From Mycocentrospora acerina (lineage: Eukaryota > Ascomycota > Dothideomycetes > Pleosporales): a stretch of 64,000 bases of DNA. The DNA lies in contig JAKUHH010000041.1 of assembly GCA_022701365.1 (NCBI GenBank), positions 1-64,000 on the forward strand, given 5' to 3'. Within the stretch, counting starts at the first letter, position 1; the number at the start of each line of letters is the position of its first letter. Below the pieces are notes generated by a model, which saw nothing but the letters and a program-made list of their open reading frames with translations, made no database searches and had not been told where the DNA came from. Made by a program: the position numbers and the translations under genes. Shown here one piece after another: positions 10,968 through 24,060 of the stretch.

Positions 10968-12280
10968 CTAATTCAATAAGATTCTAGCATCTTCCTTGTT
11001 GATGATGACCTCTTCGCCTTCCCATGAGTACTTCCGCCTCACGAGTTCAAATACAATCAGCCCTGCACTTGTACTAGGCACTTGTCGAATCGTGCCCATG
11101 AAAAAGCCCCTGTAAAGATAGTGTCTCCATCCGCCAGCTCGCTTGGCCAATATCTTGCATTGCGCAAAGGTTTCCTCGTAAGCATGGTAGTACCTGCGCA
11201 TGATTTGTGACGGTTTGTTCTCTTGTTGTGCTTGGAAGTCAAGGGACTCCAGACGACGATAGTGGACGTCTTGGATTTCGGTCAAAGGGTGCTGAATGAG
11301 TTGCGAGGTGATGGACGCAGATATGCCTGCCAAGAGAAGAAACGCAGGCTCCAAGGCGAAGTGGGGTTTGATAACTGGCCGATCATCGCTCTCGTCGTGG
11401 AATGTGGCGCCCTTCTCGAGCAAGGCATCGCGTGTACGACTGCCGTAATAGCGAGTGACGTATTCGTAGTATCCCTGGCTCTTGACTGTCTCAAAGGTGC
11501 CGAAAAAAACTGCGGAGCCAAAGGCGTCCTTGAAGAAGCTCAGGGTCCAACCTGCAAATATGCCCTGCAGACCAAGAGAACGTAGCTTGTGGCCTGCAAA
11601 ATGCCACATGGTCTTGTATCTGCCATGGAGGATGTCGGCGGTGCGGAAGCGGGTCTGCAGGGCATCAAAGGGTGCAGCGACGATGGACTGGAAGCCGCCT
11701 GCTATCAGACCTGCGGTGAAAGTAACCGAAGGGGATGGCGGGGGGTACACGCGCTTGGTCTGGTAGGAGGAGGGCTCATGTAACGAGGACAGGCTGTGCA
11801 AGTAGGCCGTGTAGAGAACTGCGCCAATGCTGGCCAGAGTTAGCCCGTGTGCGCTGCACAGGTGCATGCCACATACCAAGTGTTGGCCATGAGTGGCGGG
11901 AGCACCTGGAGCGGTATGAAACCCCATCCCTCTGTGCGTATGGCATGGGCCAGGACCGCGGGCGTCGTCATCCTCCACGACCACTTTGCGTTGGCTGCGA
12001 CGTAGGGATTTATGGCTCTCGCATAGCCCATGTAGTCGATGCGGCCGCGAAAAAAGGCCTTGACGGGGGCGCGAAAGTAGAAGGCGGCCATGCGAGCAGC
12101 CACAGCGCGCATGCCGGCGGCTTGCACACCCGTCGCAGGCGCCTTGTTTGGCTGCTGTGGACTGTCGGGCGGCGTGTCGCTGCGGTCATGGTTGCGGTCA
12201 TGGTGGCGGTCATGGCCGCGGAGAGGAGCAGCAGTGGTGGTAGGAGAGCCTCCAGCGCGGACACTGGGGCCGGCCGTCAT
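10968..12280 (-). CDS. Mitochondrial carrier (SLC25) family protein
   Basis: Exons 11877-12280 and 10968-11829 flank a 47-bp GT-AG intron (11830-11876, branch CTAAC); the product is 421 residues. Joining gives ANTCIGAVLYTAYLHS in place of an early stop. Carrier-like elements are the amphipathic helix pairs and the degenerate Px[DE] motifs PFDALQTRF and HPLTEIQDVHY. The first repeat keeps only APVKAFFRGRIDY, so the canonical PxDxx[KR] is weak. The N-terminus has an unusual tandem HDRH/HDRN/HDRS repeat (residues 23-34) in a hydrophilic extension. The likely place of action is the mitochondrial inner membrane; the substrate cannot be inferred. It is divergent from SPT16 with 464 bp between start codons. 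Confidence 0.85.
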
Positions 12281-12744
12281 CGCATATCATGGAGGACGCG
12301 AGAAGGGCAGGTCGTTGGGGGAGAGGCGGCCAAGGGTGGAAAGTCGAGGTGAAGGTCGAGGCACGTGGGCCTGTCACCGACGTGTGCAAGCAGCTAGAGA
12401 GCAGCCCGGTGACGGGCAATGCAGCATCTGCCAGAGCCCCAGAGCCCCAGAGCCCCAGAGCCCCAGAGTCCAAGAGGGGCTGGCCACTGCTGCCGCCTGG
12501 CAAGACAGCCCGGCTCTCACGGCCAGCGCACAAGGGCTGTTTGCGCAGTGACGTCGTCGCCGACCCCCGTCCCTTTCCGTCGTGGGCTCACGCGTTGACG
12601 CGCTCCCTTGTCTTGGCACTGGCCCATGATCGCAGTCGCGACTTTTCTCCACCCTCACTCCTCGCCCTCGCCCTCGCCCTCTCCTCCCTCTCCGCCGCCG
12701 CCGTCTCCCCGCTCCAGGCTCCCGCGCGCCTTTTGCCCGCTACC
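12281..12744. promoter_or_regulatory. Shared promoter region, carrier gene / SPT16
   Basis: This spacer separates divergent start codons. It contains a tandem 8-bp repeat (CCAGAGCC-type, about 12431-12468, nearly five units) and a CRE-like TGACGTC at 12549-12555. A CT-rich leader runs from about 12640 up to the SPT16 ATG, as is common in strongly expressed fungal genes. Regulatory roles are inferred. Confidence 0.5.
12431..12468. repeat. 8-bp tandem repeat (CCAGAGCC)n
   Basis: Nearly five units of CCAGAGCC in the spacer between the carrier gene and SPT16, ending in a variant CCAGAGTCC. Confidence 0.8.
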
Positions 12745-15700
12745 ATGTCCGACGACATCGTCATCGACAAGCAGCTCTTCCACGAGCGCCTGAGCAACTT
12801 TGTCGCAAAGTGGAAGGCCGACAAGCGCTCGGGCGACGCCGTCTTCCAGGGCGCAGCCTCAATCGCGACCGTCGTGGGCAAGCAGAGCGAGCCCGGAATC
12901 TACCTGAAGCCCGCCGCTTTCCAGGTGAGTCTGCCGCTACGACGCCTGCGATTCATGCGCGCACAGGAGCTGACACGGCGCCTCTCCAGCTATGGCTGCT
13001 AGGCTACGAGTTTCCATCGACCCTGTTCATCCTCACCCCCGACTTGCTCCAGATTGTCACAACCAAGAAGAAGGGTGCGTGTCGAATACCTGCCTGCGTG
13101 AGCCACATGGCGCTAACACCGGCGTGATGCAGCTTCGTACCTCGAGCCGCTCAAGGGCGGCAAGGTGCCCGTGGAGATTCTCGTGCGCGGAAAGGACGCC
13201 GAGGAGAACAAGAAGCAGTTCCAGGCATGTCTCGACACACTCAAAAAGGCCGGCAAGAAGATTGCTGTGCTTAAGAAGGACTACTCCACCGGAGCTTTCG
13301 CCGACGAGTGGAAGGCTGCGCTGCAGGAGGCTGCCATCAAGGACGAGGACCAGGTCGACCTGGGCCCCATCCTCTCCAATGCTGCCTTGTCTGTCAAGGA
13401 TGAAAAGGAGCTCGTCAGTTGCCTACTCCCCCTGCCACCGTGTATCCCTCCCACTAACCCTTCTGTAGCGAATCATCCGCGATGCGTCCAGAGCGTCCAG
13501 CGCCCTCATGACTAACTACTTTGTCGAGGAAATGTCCGAGATTCTCGACTCGGAGAAGAAGGTCACCCATCGAACTCTTGCCGACAAGGTCTCCAATAAG
13601 ATTGACGACGCAAAGTTCTTCGAGAAGCAGAAGGTGTCCAAGGCTTTTGATAGCATGCAGCTTGACTGGTGTCTACAGCCCACTGTCCAAAGTGGCGGAA
13701 CCTACGACCTAAAGTTTGCTTCCGAGCCCGACGACAACAATCTGCACGCCGGTGTCATCATTTCCGCACTCGGCCTCCGTTACCAGACATATGGCGCCAT
13801 GGTCGGCCGGACATACATGGTTGGCCCAAACAAGGAGCAAGAGAACGCCTATAAGCTACTTTTGACTATTCATGAGCTGGTCATCAAGTCCATCAAGGAC
13901 GGTGTCGTGGCCAAGGACGTTTATAACAAAGCTCTGGCGCATCTCAAGTCCAAGAAGCCAGACTACGAGAAGAACTTTGCCAAAAATGTGGGCTACGGTG
14001 TCGGTACTGAGAACAAGGACAACTCGCTACTCCTTAGCGGCAAGAATTTACGCGTGTTGAAGGATGGCATGACATTGGTCGTTCAGACTGGTTTCCAGGA
14101 TCTGGAGAACAGCAAGCCGCAGGACAAGAAGAGCAAGAGCTACTCGCTCGTCTTGACAGATACTGTGCGCGTTGGACAGGGGGATTGCGCCGTCTTCACC
14201 AAGGACACGGCTTCTGATCTCGAGTCCATTTCCTTCTTCTTCAACGACGAGGAAGAGGAAGAGGCAAAGCCCAAGGTAAAGAAGGAACGTGCCCCAGCCA
14301 TTGCGCAAACCAACATCACAAAGACTCGAACACGACACGAGCGGACGACCAACCAAGACGCAGAGAAGGAAGAACAGCGACGACAACATCAAAAAGAGCT
14401 GCATGCCAAAAAGCAGCAGGAAGGCCTAGAAGAGTATGGCGAGGACGCAAAGGCCTTGAACGGTACCGAGGAGAAGAAGTTCAAAAAGTTTGAGTCGTAC
14501 AAGCGCGACAATATGCTACCTCCTTCTGTCGCCAAGCTGGAGATTGTTGTGGACAAGAAGGCCCTAACAGTGCTTCTCCCCATCATGGGCCGACCCGTGC
14601 CGTTCCATATCAACACCATCAAGAATGCCTCTCACACCCCCGAGGCCGACTTCACATCACTCCGTATCAACTTCCTTTCGCCAGGTCAGGGTGTCGGTAG
14701 GAAAGACGACCAACCATTCGAAGACCCCAACGCACACTTTATTCGAAGTTTGACCTTCCGCTCTCATGACATTGATCGCATCGATCAGATCACGAAAGAT
14801 ATCACTGATCTCAAGAGGGATGTCGTCAGGCGCGAGACGGAGAAGAAGCAGTTGGAAGACGTTGTTGAGCAGGATAAGCTCATTCTTCTCAAGACTCGCA
14901 AGCCTTTCATGCTTGATCTCATCTTCATCCGGCCTGCACTGGACGGAAAGCGCATTCCTGGAAGCGTCGAGATTCATCAGAACGGTTTGCGTTACATCCA
15001 CGGCGCCAATGGCTCCAAGGTAGAAATTCTATTCAGCAACATGAAGCACCTCTTCTTCCAGCCTTCGCAACATGAGCTCATTGTCATTATTCATGTCCAT
15101 CTCAAGAACCCCATCATGCTCGGCAAGAAGAAGACAAAGGACATTCAGTTTGTTCGCGAAGCCACAGAGATGCAATTTGACGAGACGGGTAACCGCAAGC
15201 GTCGACACAAGTTCGGTGACGAGGAAGAATTCGAGCAAGAACAAGAAGAGCGCAGGCGGCGTGCGGCTCTCGACAAAGAGTTCAAGAACTTTGCCGAGAA
15301 GATTGCAGATGCTGCACGGAACGAAAACGTCAGCGTCGACATTCCTTACCGTGAGCTTGGCTTCAACGGTGTACCATCGCGTTCTTCGGTGCTAGTGCAG
15401 CCCACGACAGACTGCCTAGTACAGCTGACTGAGCCACCCTTTACCTGCCTTACTCTCTCTGAGATTGAAATTGTTCATCTTGAACGCGTGCAGTTTGGTC
15501 TACGGAACTTTGACATGGTCGTTGTTTTCAAGGATTACAACCGTCCTCCTGTGCACATCAATACCATCCCTGTCGAATCTTTGGATCCTGTCAAGGACTG
15601 GCTAGATTCAGTTGACATTCCCTTCAGCGAGGGACCGCTCAACTTGAACTGGGCAACGATTATGAAGACAGTCACCTCAGACCCACATTCATTCTTCGCC

Positions 15701-15994
15701 GATGGTGGTTGGTCTTTCTTGGCTACCGACTCGGATGACGAGGATGGCCAGGATGAAGAGGAGGAGTCTGCGTTTGAGGTGTCAGAGTCTGAACTCGCCA
15801 TCTCGGATGAATCGTCTGAGGAGAGCGACTTTGACGAGAATGCGTCGGACGAGATGAGCGATGAGGGATCCGAGGACGACTTCTCCGAGGGTGAGTCGTG
15901 GGATGAGTTGGACAAGAAGGCAGCCCGAAAGGACAAGGAGAGCGCACACGATGAGGACGAGGATGACGACAAAGCTAAGAAGAGGAAGCGTTGA
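12745..15994 (+). CDS. SPT16: FACT complex subunit SPT16 (histone chaperone)
   Basis: Four exons: 12745-12924, 12990-13074, 13133-13413 and 13469-15994. The introns are 65, 58 and 55 bp, all GT-AG. The product is 1023 residues, the usual Spt16 length. The first join gives KPAAFQ/LWLLGYEFPSTLFIL, the second TKKK/ASYLEPLKGG, the third KDEKEL/RIIRDASRA. Order of parts: an aminopeptidase-like N-terminal domain that lacks protease function in this family, a dimerisation/middle region (EERRRRAALDKEFKNFAEKI), tandem PH-like domains, and a very acidic serine-rich tail (about the last 90 residues) ending in a basic KKRKR. With Pob3 and an HMG protein, FACT opens and rebuilds nucleosomes during transcription and replication. 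No oddity was seen. Confidence 0.97.
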
Positions 15995-16662
15995 ACTACC
16001 GTCGTACCACGTTTCTTTTTGGCAATGGTACCGTTTGGGTGACTAACATGGCGTGTGCTATTTTGGCTACAGTTCGAATGCCAGAGACTGACTCTCTGGG
16101 CGGAAAAACGTACAAAAAAGACATGACACGGCTTGCCTTTTCTCTTTTTGGCATTGTCTCATGCAGCTTTGGGTGTCAATCTCGCTTCAAGGGACAGGCA
16201 GCGGGACCGGATTGAAGCGAGGCTTTGGCGTTTGGCGGGACTCTTTTACAAAATGATTTAGTGCGTTCGATTTGGCGAAATGCTTTGATTGCAAACTGTC
16301 CCATCTTCCCCCGTCTTTGTGATGTAGTTGACAAGCACAGAACAGAACAGAACATGTGCGCACACATGCATGCATGCATGCAGGCAGGCAGGCAGTCGTG
16401 GAAGAAGAGTGTGAGTGGGGAAGGTGTGCATTATACCCCGGGGACACATGAAGCTCAATTTGATGCTTGTGCCCCTCCTCGTGCCAAAAAAAAGCATATC
16501 TTACAGCGCCAGAATATGTACAATGATGGTCTGCTTCTCTGGAAGCAGCTTGACTGCCGCCGCCGCCACCATCACCACCATCACCACCGACGACTCCTCC
16601 TTTCGTCGAATATGTGGGCGTCTGGATCCCTAAGCGCCTTGCTCCTGCTCCAACGGCAAGGC
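15995..16662. other. Convergent 3' spacer, SPT16 / RCF1
   Basis: A 668-bp region between two 3' ends. It holds simple repeats (CATG and CAGG tetranucleotides at about 16362-16396; CCACCATCA-type at 16560-16590) and no supported gene. Confidence 0.7.
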
Positions 16663-17262
16663 TCACTTGCCACCCTGAACCTGATCCTTGAGCTCCTTTG
16701 TCTTCTCTGCTACCATGTCTGCGACGCCCTTTGCCTCGTCTGTTGCACCCCGGGTCCTCTTGACCATCCTTTCTTTCCACACCTTGTCCTCCTCATCACG
16801 CATTTCCAGCTCCTTCAGCCATCTCCCCCGCTTGTCCATCCTCTCCTTCTCCACCACCATCTTCTCGTGGTCCTTTCTCTTGACGCGGTCCTTCTTCCAG
16901 TACAAGTTTCCTGCGACCAGCACAGCAATGGTAAAGGTCTGGGCGTAGAGACGGCGGCGAAAGTACAAGTTGGTCAGCTTGTGGTCGCCCTGGCGCATGG
17001 AGCGCGTCGCGCCAACAATGGCCCATACGGTCAGGCCGCAGCCGAGGGGTACGAGGGGCTCCTCGCGGAAGCGACGCCAGATCTTGTCGATTGTGTTTTC
17101 GTTGTAGAAGTCGCTGTCATGTCTCAGCGACTTTTCGCCAAGGTGTCGCAGTGCAGCTTATTATTGCCTGCGCGAAAGAGGAGAGTGTGTGGGGACATAC
17201 GCATTCTCGTCAAATGAGGACGGCAGCGGTGCGTTATTGCGCGGACCGGGACCGGTAGCCAT
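16663..17262 (-). CDS. RCF1: RCF1-like respiratory supercomplex factor (HIG1 domain)
   Basis: Exons 17201-17262 and 16663-17113 flank an 87-bp GT-AG intron (17114-17200); the product is 170 residues. The joined N-terminus reads SSFDENA/DFYNENTIDKIW, then EEPLVPLGC, the diagnostic start of the HIG1 domain. Two hydrophobic segments follow (GLTVWAIVGA; FTIAVLVAGNLYW), separated by RSMRQGD and the RxRx3Q element (RRRLYAQ). The C-terminus is a long charged helix (about 95-165). RCF1 proteins sit in the mitochondrial inner membrane and bind complexes III and IV, assisting cytochrome oxidase assembly and supercomplex stability. The second exon alone would start inside the domain, so the small first exon is required. 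It is divergent from the DSC4-like gene. Confidence 0.93.
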
Positions 17263-17683
17263 GGTGGTGGGTGCGGAGGCGGCGGAGGTGTCGCGTGAGT
17301 GGGGGAGCAGGCGGGGACGGCAACAGGAATTGGAGGTGCGTGTGCGTGTGCGTGGGGCGGCAATGCTGCTGGAGAGACTCTATGCTTCAAGCGGCCGTGC
17401 AAAGCGGCAATTCAGCTCGTAGGTGCTGGGGGCAGGTGCAACAGACGCATGAATTGTCACGGAATGCGGAGCTGGTGGATGGATGAGCTCATCACTTTTG
17501 CGCGCGGTCGGAGGTTCCTTTTTCTCCGGGCGCCGATGTCGTGTTGCGCATGCACGCCGCGTTCCAGCCGGTTCACGTCAACGATGGACTAGAAGCGTGC
17601 ATCCATCCGTGCCATACATCTTCTGCATCGTCAGTTCGCCTTGATGAGCTCCACGGCGACCGACGACAACTTCTCGCGGCGCC
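17263..17683. promoter_or_regulatory. Divergent promoter region, RCF1 / DSC4-like
   Basis: 421 bp between opposite start codons, with a G-rich first half on the plus strand. No clear TATA or CCAAT element was recognised. Confidence 0.45.
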
Positions 17684-18774
17684 ATGAACGATGAGGGCGA
17701 GTCTTCCCGAGCCGCGTTGCGCCGCCGCCGCCGCAGCAGCAGCAGCAGTAGCAGCAACGCCTCCGAGGATGCAGGCCCCGAGAGTGTGATTGCCCAGGTC
17801 GACGACGAAGAAGAGGTGCGAGAGAGAGAACAGGCGGCCAAGGAAAAGAGGCTGGATGCAAAGAGAAAGAGAATTCGCCTGCTGAACGAGCTTCTGCGCG
17901 AGCTGGATCTGGCCGTGTACATGGAACTCATCGCGCTCTACTACCTCGAGTACGGCTTGTCACGATCCCCAAAAGGCTTCCATGCTGATGATAATGCACT
18001 AGCTGCTCCTTCTTCTGGTTGCTCGTTCGTGCATTCATACACGGCAGCCTGCTCACGCCTGCCCCGGATTCGGCCCTCGACCGCCCACCAGACGACCCCA
18101 AGCCATTTCTGCCCCTCGTGCTCTTCTCGTTTGCCGTCAACTTTAGCCTGCATCTTATTTGTGCCGCTCCAGCCGCCGGTGAGGACACCAGGGGCTATCT
18201 GCATGGTGGCTTGATGATAGACTTTATTGGCCAGCAAGGGCCGACTAGCAAGTGGAAGCTCGGGGGGCTGGACACGTGCATACTGCTCCTGCAGCTTGTT
18301 ATGGTTTCGGTGCATGTCAAGAGACGAGAGTTAAAGAAGAAGCTAGCGAAGATGTCGGCTGGCAGAGGGGTCGCACCCAACAGTAACGCAGCCACAGACA
18401 CACCAGCAGGAACCACTCAACAGACGGCATCATCACCACCACCACCTGACAATGCGGACCGGGAACAGGACGCTGATTCCGAAGAACGCGGCCTCTTGCG
18501 GCGGACCGACTCCATGTCAGATATAGGAGCCGATCCCGACGAGAACGACGGCCTGCTCACGTCAGCCTCTGGGACTGGCCACATGGACGCGCTGGATATG
18601 CTCATCTCTGGGCAGTGTGTGATTGGCGAATTTACCTTGGTCGATACGCTTTTCGAAGAGAATAGGAATTACAATGCATATCGCCGGACGCGCGCGCAAG
18701 GAACAAGCGACATGCCCGACACGCTGAGAAGGCTTAACACCCTACGTCAGAGATTCGCAGTAGGCGGTGGCTGA
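17684..18774 (+). CDS. DUF1746 protein, DSC E3 ligase subunit 4-like
   Basis: Exons 17684-17949 and 18003-18774 flank a 53-bp GT-AG intron (17950-18002); the product is 345 residues. The join turns a dead end into ALYYLDCSFFWLLVRAFIH, the first hydrophobic segment of DUF1746. Then come LTPAPD, a second membrane segment (FLPLVLFSFAVNFSLHLI), HGGLMIDFIGQQGP and a third (LDTCILLLQLVMVSVHV). The N-terminus is acidic and Ser/Arg-rich with an SSSSSSS run; the C-terminal third is polar. In fission yeast the DUF1746 protein Dsc4 belongs to the Golgi DSC ubiquitin ligase that activates SREBP. The role here is inferred from the family. Confidence 0.85.
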
Positions 18775-21074
18775 GGGGCTGTAACAAAATAATCCAATCC
18801 AATCATTATTTCCTTGACACTGCACATCATCATAGCGTTGCACATTGTTGAGCCTCACCCCATAGGTGATGCACACGCATGTATCCCCCACGCTTTGGTG
18901 GCAACGCCCTGTTTAACTTTCCCTATCGATGCCCGCAACGTTACATGTGTACGCTGCTTGCGCTATCTTGCGCGCCTAGGCCCACACCTTATTCTCCTCG
19001 GAAGTCTATTGTGATGTGACGCGATGTTCTTATTAAAAACAAGCCCATGCAAAAAGCCTACAGGTTGTCAAGCGCCATGATGACGATGATGGCGGCGGCG
19101 GCGACGATGACCATGACGATAATGAACGAATGGTGACAACAGCGGTGAACATTAGTCAAACTTTGGTTTTCCCAATACTCCCCCTCCCCCCCCTCAAAAT
19201 CCAAGTTTGTCCAATGCTGAATCGTACGCGCAAGGATAAGATTTCAAGCGAGCCCCATCGTTCCTCGATTGCCTTTCCCTTCCCTTCCCACACCGATGAC
19301 GGTTGTGCCGCCCGCTCAACGGCATCCTATCCGCATGCCGCCCCCGCCTGGTCAGCTCGCGTAAACATGGTCGGTGTGCACATAAGCACCCCCCATATCG
19401 CCATGATTACTGATCGCGATACTAATACCTCTGCAACACGCGAATCTCCTCCCGAGATCGATCCTACACTATGTCTTGCGTTCGCGCTTCCGGTGGCGGT
19501 CCGCCTCGCTACCGTTCTGGTCCCGGGTCGCCTCTCTCGAGGCGGCGGCGCAAGGGCAATGCGGATTCGACCGTTTTGAGACGTGACAAAGCTGCCATCG
19601 GTGAAGGCAAACATGATGAGTGGCTTGCCTCACATGATTTTTTTTTCCATGTCTCCCTCTCGCAAATTGCATAGTGTCTCTTTTTGGATGTGAGTGCATC
19701 TGCATCGAAACGTCATTTCCACAGAGTCGTCGCGTCCTTTTAGTTGTCACGTTGTGCGTGGCTGCTGCTGGCTGTAGCCATTGCGACCGTTTTCTGCGTC
19801 CCCACGTGGGACGGGGCTGGCTGTGAGTAAAAACAAGGTGAGGAGCAAAAGGCGTTATCCCTCGCCGTCGGAGCTCAAAGGGCTACTCTACCAATGCCCA
19901 CGCTTCCATCACCCCCAAATCTCGTAGATATCGCGACGGCGTTGGCTATATACATTGTCATTTGTCCCCGTGCTCAGCGCCGGGCGGGAAGAGGGGGGGG
20001 GAAGGGGGGGTGCAGCGACAAGCAAATGACTAGATCCCGCCAAACAGCACATCAAAAATACAAGGCAATGTCGCACCATTTTCCTCATTGGCTGTGCGAA
20101 AGCCCACCTGAGTAATTACACATGACTCTTTCGTTCTGCATGCTGGCTGACATGCATGGTGGTGCATTGCTAGGGCGCTGGAACCACATTGTTGGGATGG
20201 AGGTGCACGTAACACGTGCAGAAACCGGGTGTGCGTGCATGAAAGGATGATATGTGTGGGTCGTAACGATAGAGATGAGATGAGGATATAAATGGAAATG
20301 GGTATGGGTTTGTCAAAATGTCTTCCTGATGGATCAAGGTCAAGATACAGGGGTTTCGATGGACGCTGAGTCGGACGACAGATCCGGATACGCTTGTCAC
20401 GCTGATACTAGGTATCGGATGTCATGTCCCCCCCCCTTCCCCCACCCCATCCCCCCGCTCTGGCATACTCTCGACAAGCGAAATAGCACCGCTGCGGCGA
20501 AGTTCGGTGCTCACTGCCCCTTGACCTAGATAAAATATCCTAGCATCTGCAACTCGCATGGCACGCAAGGCGTGCAAGGGTTCCTGCCCGGATAGCGGTG
20601 ACAACGTTCCCACATAATCCCGTCGGCCTGCCCGCAAGTGCATGGGGATGTTGACATGGAGACTTTCCCTCCACTCTCTCTGGCTAGAGACATTGTGTGC
20701 CAGTCCCAACTCTTATTGTTGCGCAAGCCAGCATCCGCATCACATGCATAAGCGCCGGTCGGCCATTCATCGCTGCTCCCACGCTGGCAGAGTCTTTGAT
20801 ATTTCCCTCCTTACGTGCTCTCTAGTCCAATGATTCATGACACTGCAGGGATATGATGAGATGGCAATGCAGATGTTGTTGACGACATAAACGCTATGGC
20901 ATATTCCTTGTAGTGGAGGGGCACGCGTGCAGACTATCGACCCCTGGACTGGAAAGGACCGCAAGGTTGCGAAGAGTTTGCGTCAAGATAATGAGGCGTC
21001 GTCGTGTATTGACAACGCGCCAGCCACTGATCTGTGCATGTTTGATCTGCGCCGGAGTAAGGCGCAGTGGTTCG

Positions 21075-21099
21075 TGACATTGACATTGACATTGACATT
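21075..21099. repeat. (TGACAT)4 tandem repeat
   Basis: Four successive TGACAT units in non-coding DNA. Confidence 0.8.
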
Positions 21100-22209
21100 T
21101 GTGGTATTGCACAATACTGGCCCTGCCACAGTATAACCCGCCTTGTGCATCGTCCAGCTCTGAGGAGCGTGCGGTGAGGCGGATATACACGTGTCGGAGT
21201 GGAACGCGGGTGGAGTTTGTTGCGGGTACACTTTATCCTGCGCATCATGCGGCTGTGGAGTACATTAGAGGAAAGAAATCCGCACTAAGCGATTGGTATC
21301 TCTCTAGGTCGGCAAGGTAATGAACCGACGGTTCAGGAAGGAGCCGAGCACAGGCATTGCTGGGGCGAAAAACTTCTACAAAGACGGGGTAGGCAGTGCC
21401 ATGGGATGCCGGACGACGGGAGGTCTGCGAACTACCGATAAACGTACGGAAGGGGTGAGCGCTGAGCGGCCAACCCCAGGGGGATTGGATCCCATGTCTG
21501 TCGTGTTCGCACTTGCACGCTGATAGCGTCCATGCAGCTGTGAGGCAGAAAGACCGAGTACAGGATAGCACGTCTCGAGTACATCGCGGGGTTGCGGCTT
21601 GTGGGCAGCGCTTGATAGTCAAGGTCATGGGTACCTACACCGTGTGTTCTGCCGCTCGATGTAGCGGTGGGCGACTCATGTCAGCAACGATGCTGTTTGC
21701 TGAGTGCGGCTTGTGGTTAGATGAAAACTCGCAAAGCACCGAGCGTCTATGGGTCAAGGAGCGGTGAAGCCAAGGTATGAATCGAGTGGAGAAGGGAACC
21801 ACACAATGTCACGATGCTTGGAAGGCGATAACATGGCAGCCCATGACCATCACAAATTTTTCGCTCAGGAACAATGACAGCCGATCTCTGCTAGCAACTG
21901 CCAATCTGAGACGGAAAAAGTAACAATCTTAAGAGTAGCGCGCAGATGGAGCTACTGTGGTGGTATATGTGGGGTGTCTATCGATGCATGGTCACGGGAT
22001 CGGGACACGATGCAAGAAATGCACAAATCCAATACATCGGGTGAGGGTCTCGGATAACGAAGCTCTGTTTCACGAGATCCGACATACAGAGACAAGGACA
22101 TCAATATAGACGGGGAGAGATGGACAAAAGGAGAACACGTCCCAACTCGTACATATCGCACTCCGCGACAGGTAGACCCCTACGGAACGTGAAGGGGGTT
22201 GAAGTTGGG

Positions 22210-22241
22210 CATCAACGCATCAACACATCAACGCATCGACG
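22210..22241. repeat. 8-bp tandem repeat, four units
   Basis: CATCAACG, CATCAACA, CATCAACG and CATCGACG in a row, in the gene-poor region. Confidence 0.8.
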
Positions 22242-24060
22242 TTTATTAGTCTTCGGCAAACTGCCGGCCTCGAAAACGAGTTCGGGTACACCTGCGGGAC
22301 GATTTTTCAAACGGCACAACCCTCATAAGGTTCATCTTTTCGGACCGATTTTTGGGTCACAGCACGTCTGTGCTTGGCGAACGACGGAAGTCTGGAGATG
22401 TTGCATTATGAAGATATGCCATGTGGCGCCGTCGCACGCTCTCCGTTGAGATCTGTGCATGGCAGACTACCACGCAAAAGCTGCGCGGCGAGCATATACA
22501 CGACGATAACTAGGTGACGATATCGGCAATTCCGAGTTGGGCAGATGCCGTCGCCAATCATGCCATGCATGGCATGTTCGTAATAGGAGCTTAATTTTAG
22601 TTTCTCCAAGGCTGAATGGGATGATCTTCCACATCCGCGTCGACGAACGGGCCGCACCGGAGGTTATTCCGGAGCGAAGAATGCAGAACACACTTTAGAA
22701 GATTCCAATGCAACGGCATCCGTGGCTTGAGCCCGCTGTGAACCCCCATTTTAGGTCCCAACCACTGGTATTGTGCTTGTCATCAAGCGTTAGCAATGCA
22801 TGTGTCTGGTGATGTACTTCATTAGGCTGCATACGTGGTCACTGGTAACTCGTGTGTCTGTTGTCAACTTGGCATCCTCGCTGTTGGCAGTACCTTCGTG
22901 TTGAAACTACTCGAAAGCGATGCGCCAAGGTAGGGTGCTACGAAAGACGGCAAGCTTAGCTCAGACAGAAAAAAATTGGTACCCACTGGTACCTGATCCG
23001 GCCGATCATTTGGAGTGAGGCCTGACGCTTCGTATTCCGGTGCAGATTTTATATGGTGGAACGGCTTTGTGGAGTTTGGTATTGCCTAGCGTCAGGTGTC
23101 GACCAAGACTTAGTTTTCTGCCCGGCTGCAGGACGTTGAATTGGCAGTGATGCAGTCAGCATGTCAGAAATGTACAAAACCGTTGCAAGGTGGCAAATAT
23201 ACACATGGCCGCCACGTCCCGAAACCATGCTTTAGCATGAACTTGATCCACAAACCAGTGCCGATGCTGGGCTGATTAACCGGTAGAGTTTGGAAGCCCG
23301 CATTTTAACTTTAGCCCAACAATCGTCATCCCCCGTGCCGACGCACTTCAGCTGACTGCGCAGTGAAAGTGGTAATTGGCAATCCATGTTTTGACGGAAC
23401 GAGGTCCAGATTAATAGAGCTAGGCAGCTGTCATGGAGGACGAATCCGCGCCAATAGTCTGCACAAATAATCGATGATCAGGCACAGGGGGTTGGCTGTG
23501 GCATGGCGGAAACAGCGGTATCGGAGATGCCCATGACCTTGTGCTCAATAGGAAGTGATAAACATTGAGGAACATAATCGCGGATCAAATGAGACAGCTG
23601 CTCCCAAGACCTGTGCTGATCGTTACTCAATAAGAACATGTGTAACGAATTTGGCAACGTATCCAGCCAGCGTTTTGCTGGTACGGAGCATAGTCAAAAT
23701 GGCTTCGTCTACTGTGCAACAAAAAGATGATTGTAACTCAGCAAAACCCTTGTATTGTATGGTTTGTATAATGCATCGTGCTGAGCCAACGTATCCAAGA
23801 AGGAGGCATGGCAACAGGCATATCTACAGCGATATTCTTATCTAGACATAACATTCTACAACTAATTCACAACCACTGTGTACATGACAGCATAGAAAAA
23901 CAGGGCATAAGAAAGCCCACAAGGGTATAAGGCAAACAATGTACTTTGCGTGCAAACGAAATCCTCGAGTTGGCCTCCTATGCAAAATGAAGGAAGACAA
24001 TTTCAGTCAGAGCTGCAACAAATGACAGATGACAGGATATTAACAGCATTAAAATAGGGA

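Larger units (their letters stand above)
18775..24060. other. 5.3 kb gene-poor region, no gene recognised
   Basis: Between the DSC4-like 3' end and the bZIP 3' end. Frames up to 149 codons exist on both strands but overlap one another, lack recognisable domains and find no splice-supported partners. Minor structure: GAT/GGC-rich triplets (19078-19128), a TGACAT 6-bp repeat (21075-21099), a CATCAACG 8-bp repeat (22210-22241) and G-runs near 19990-20010. No tRNA or transposon was recognised. Confidence 0.55.

Noticed and set aside
16225..17217. 330-codon plus-strand frame
   Set aside because: It runs antisense to RCF1 and across its 3' spacer; composition is Leu/His/Pro-rich with repeats of simple sequence, and no domain is seen.
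22210..22241. Regularly repeated units resembling a CRISPR or integron array
   Set aside because: Units are 8 bp with no unique spacers; simple tandem repeat in a eukaryotic genome.
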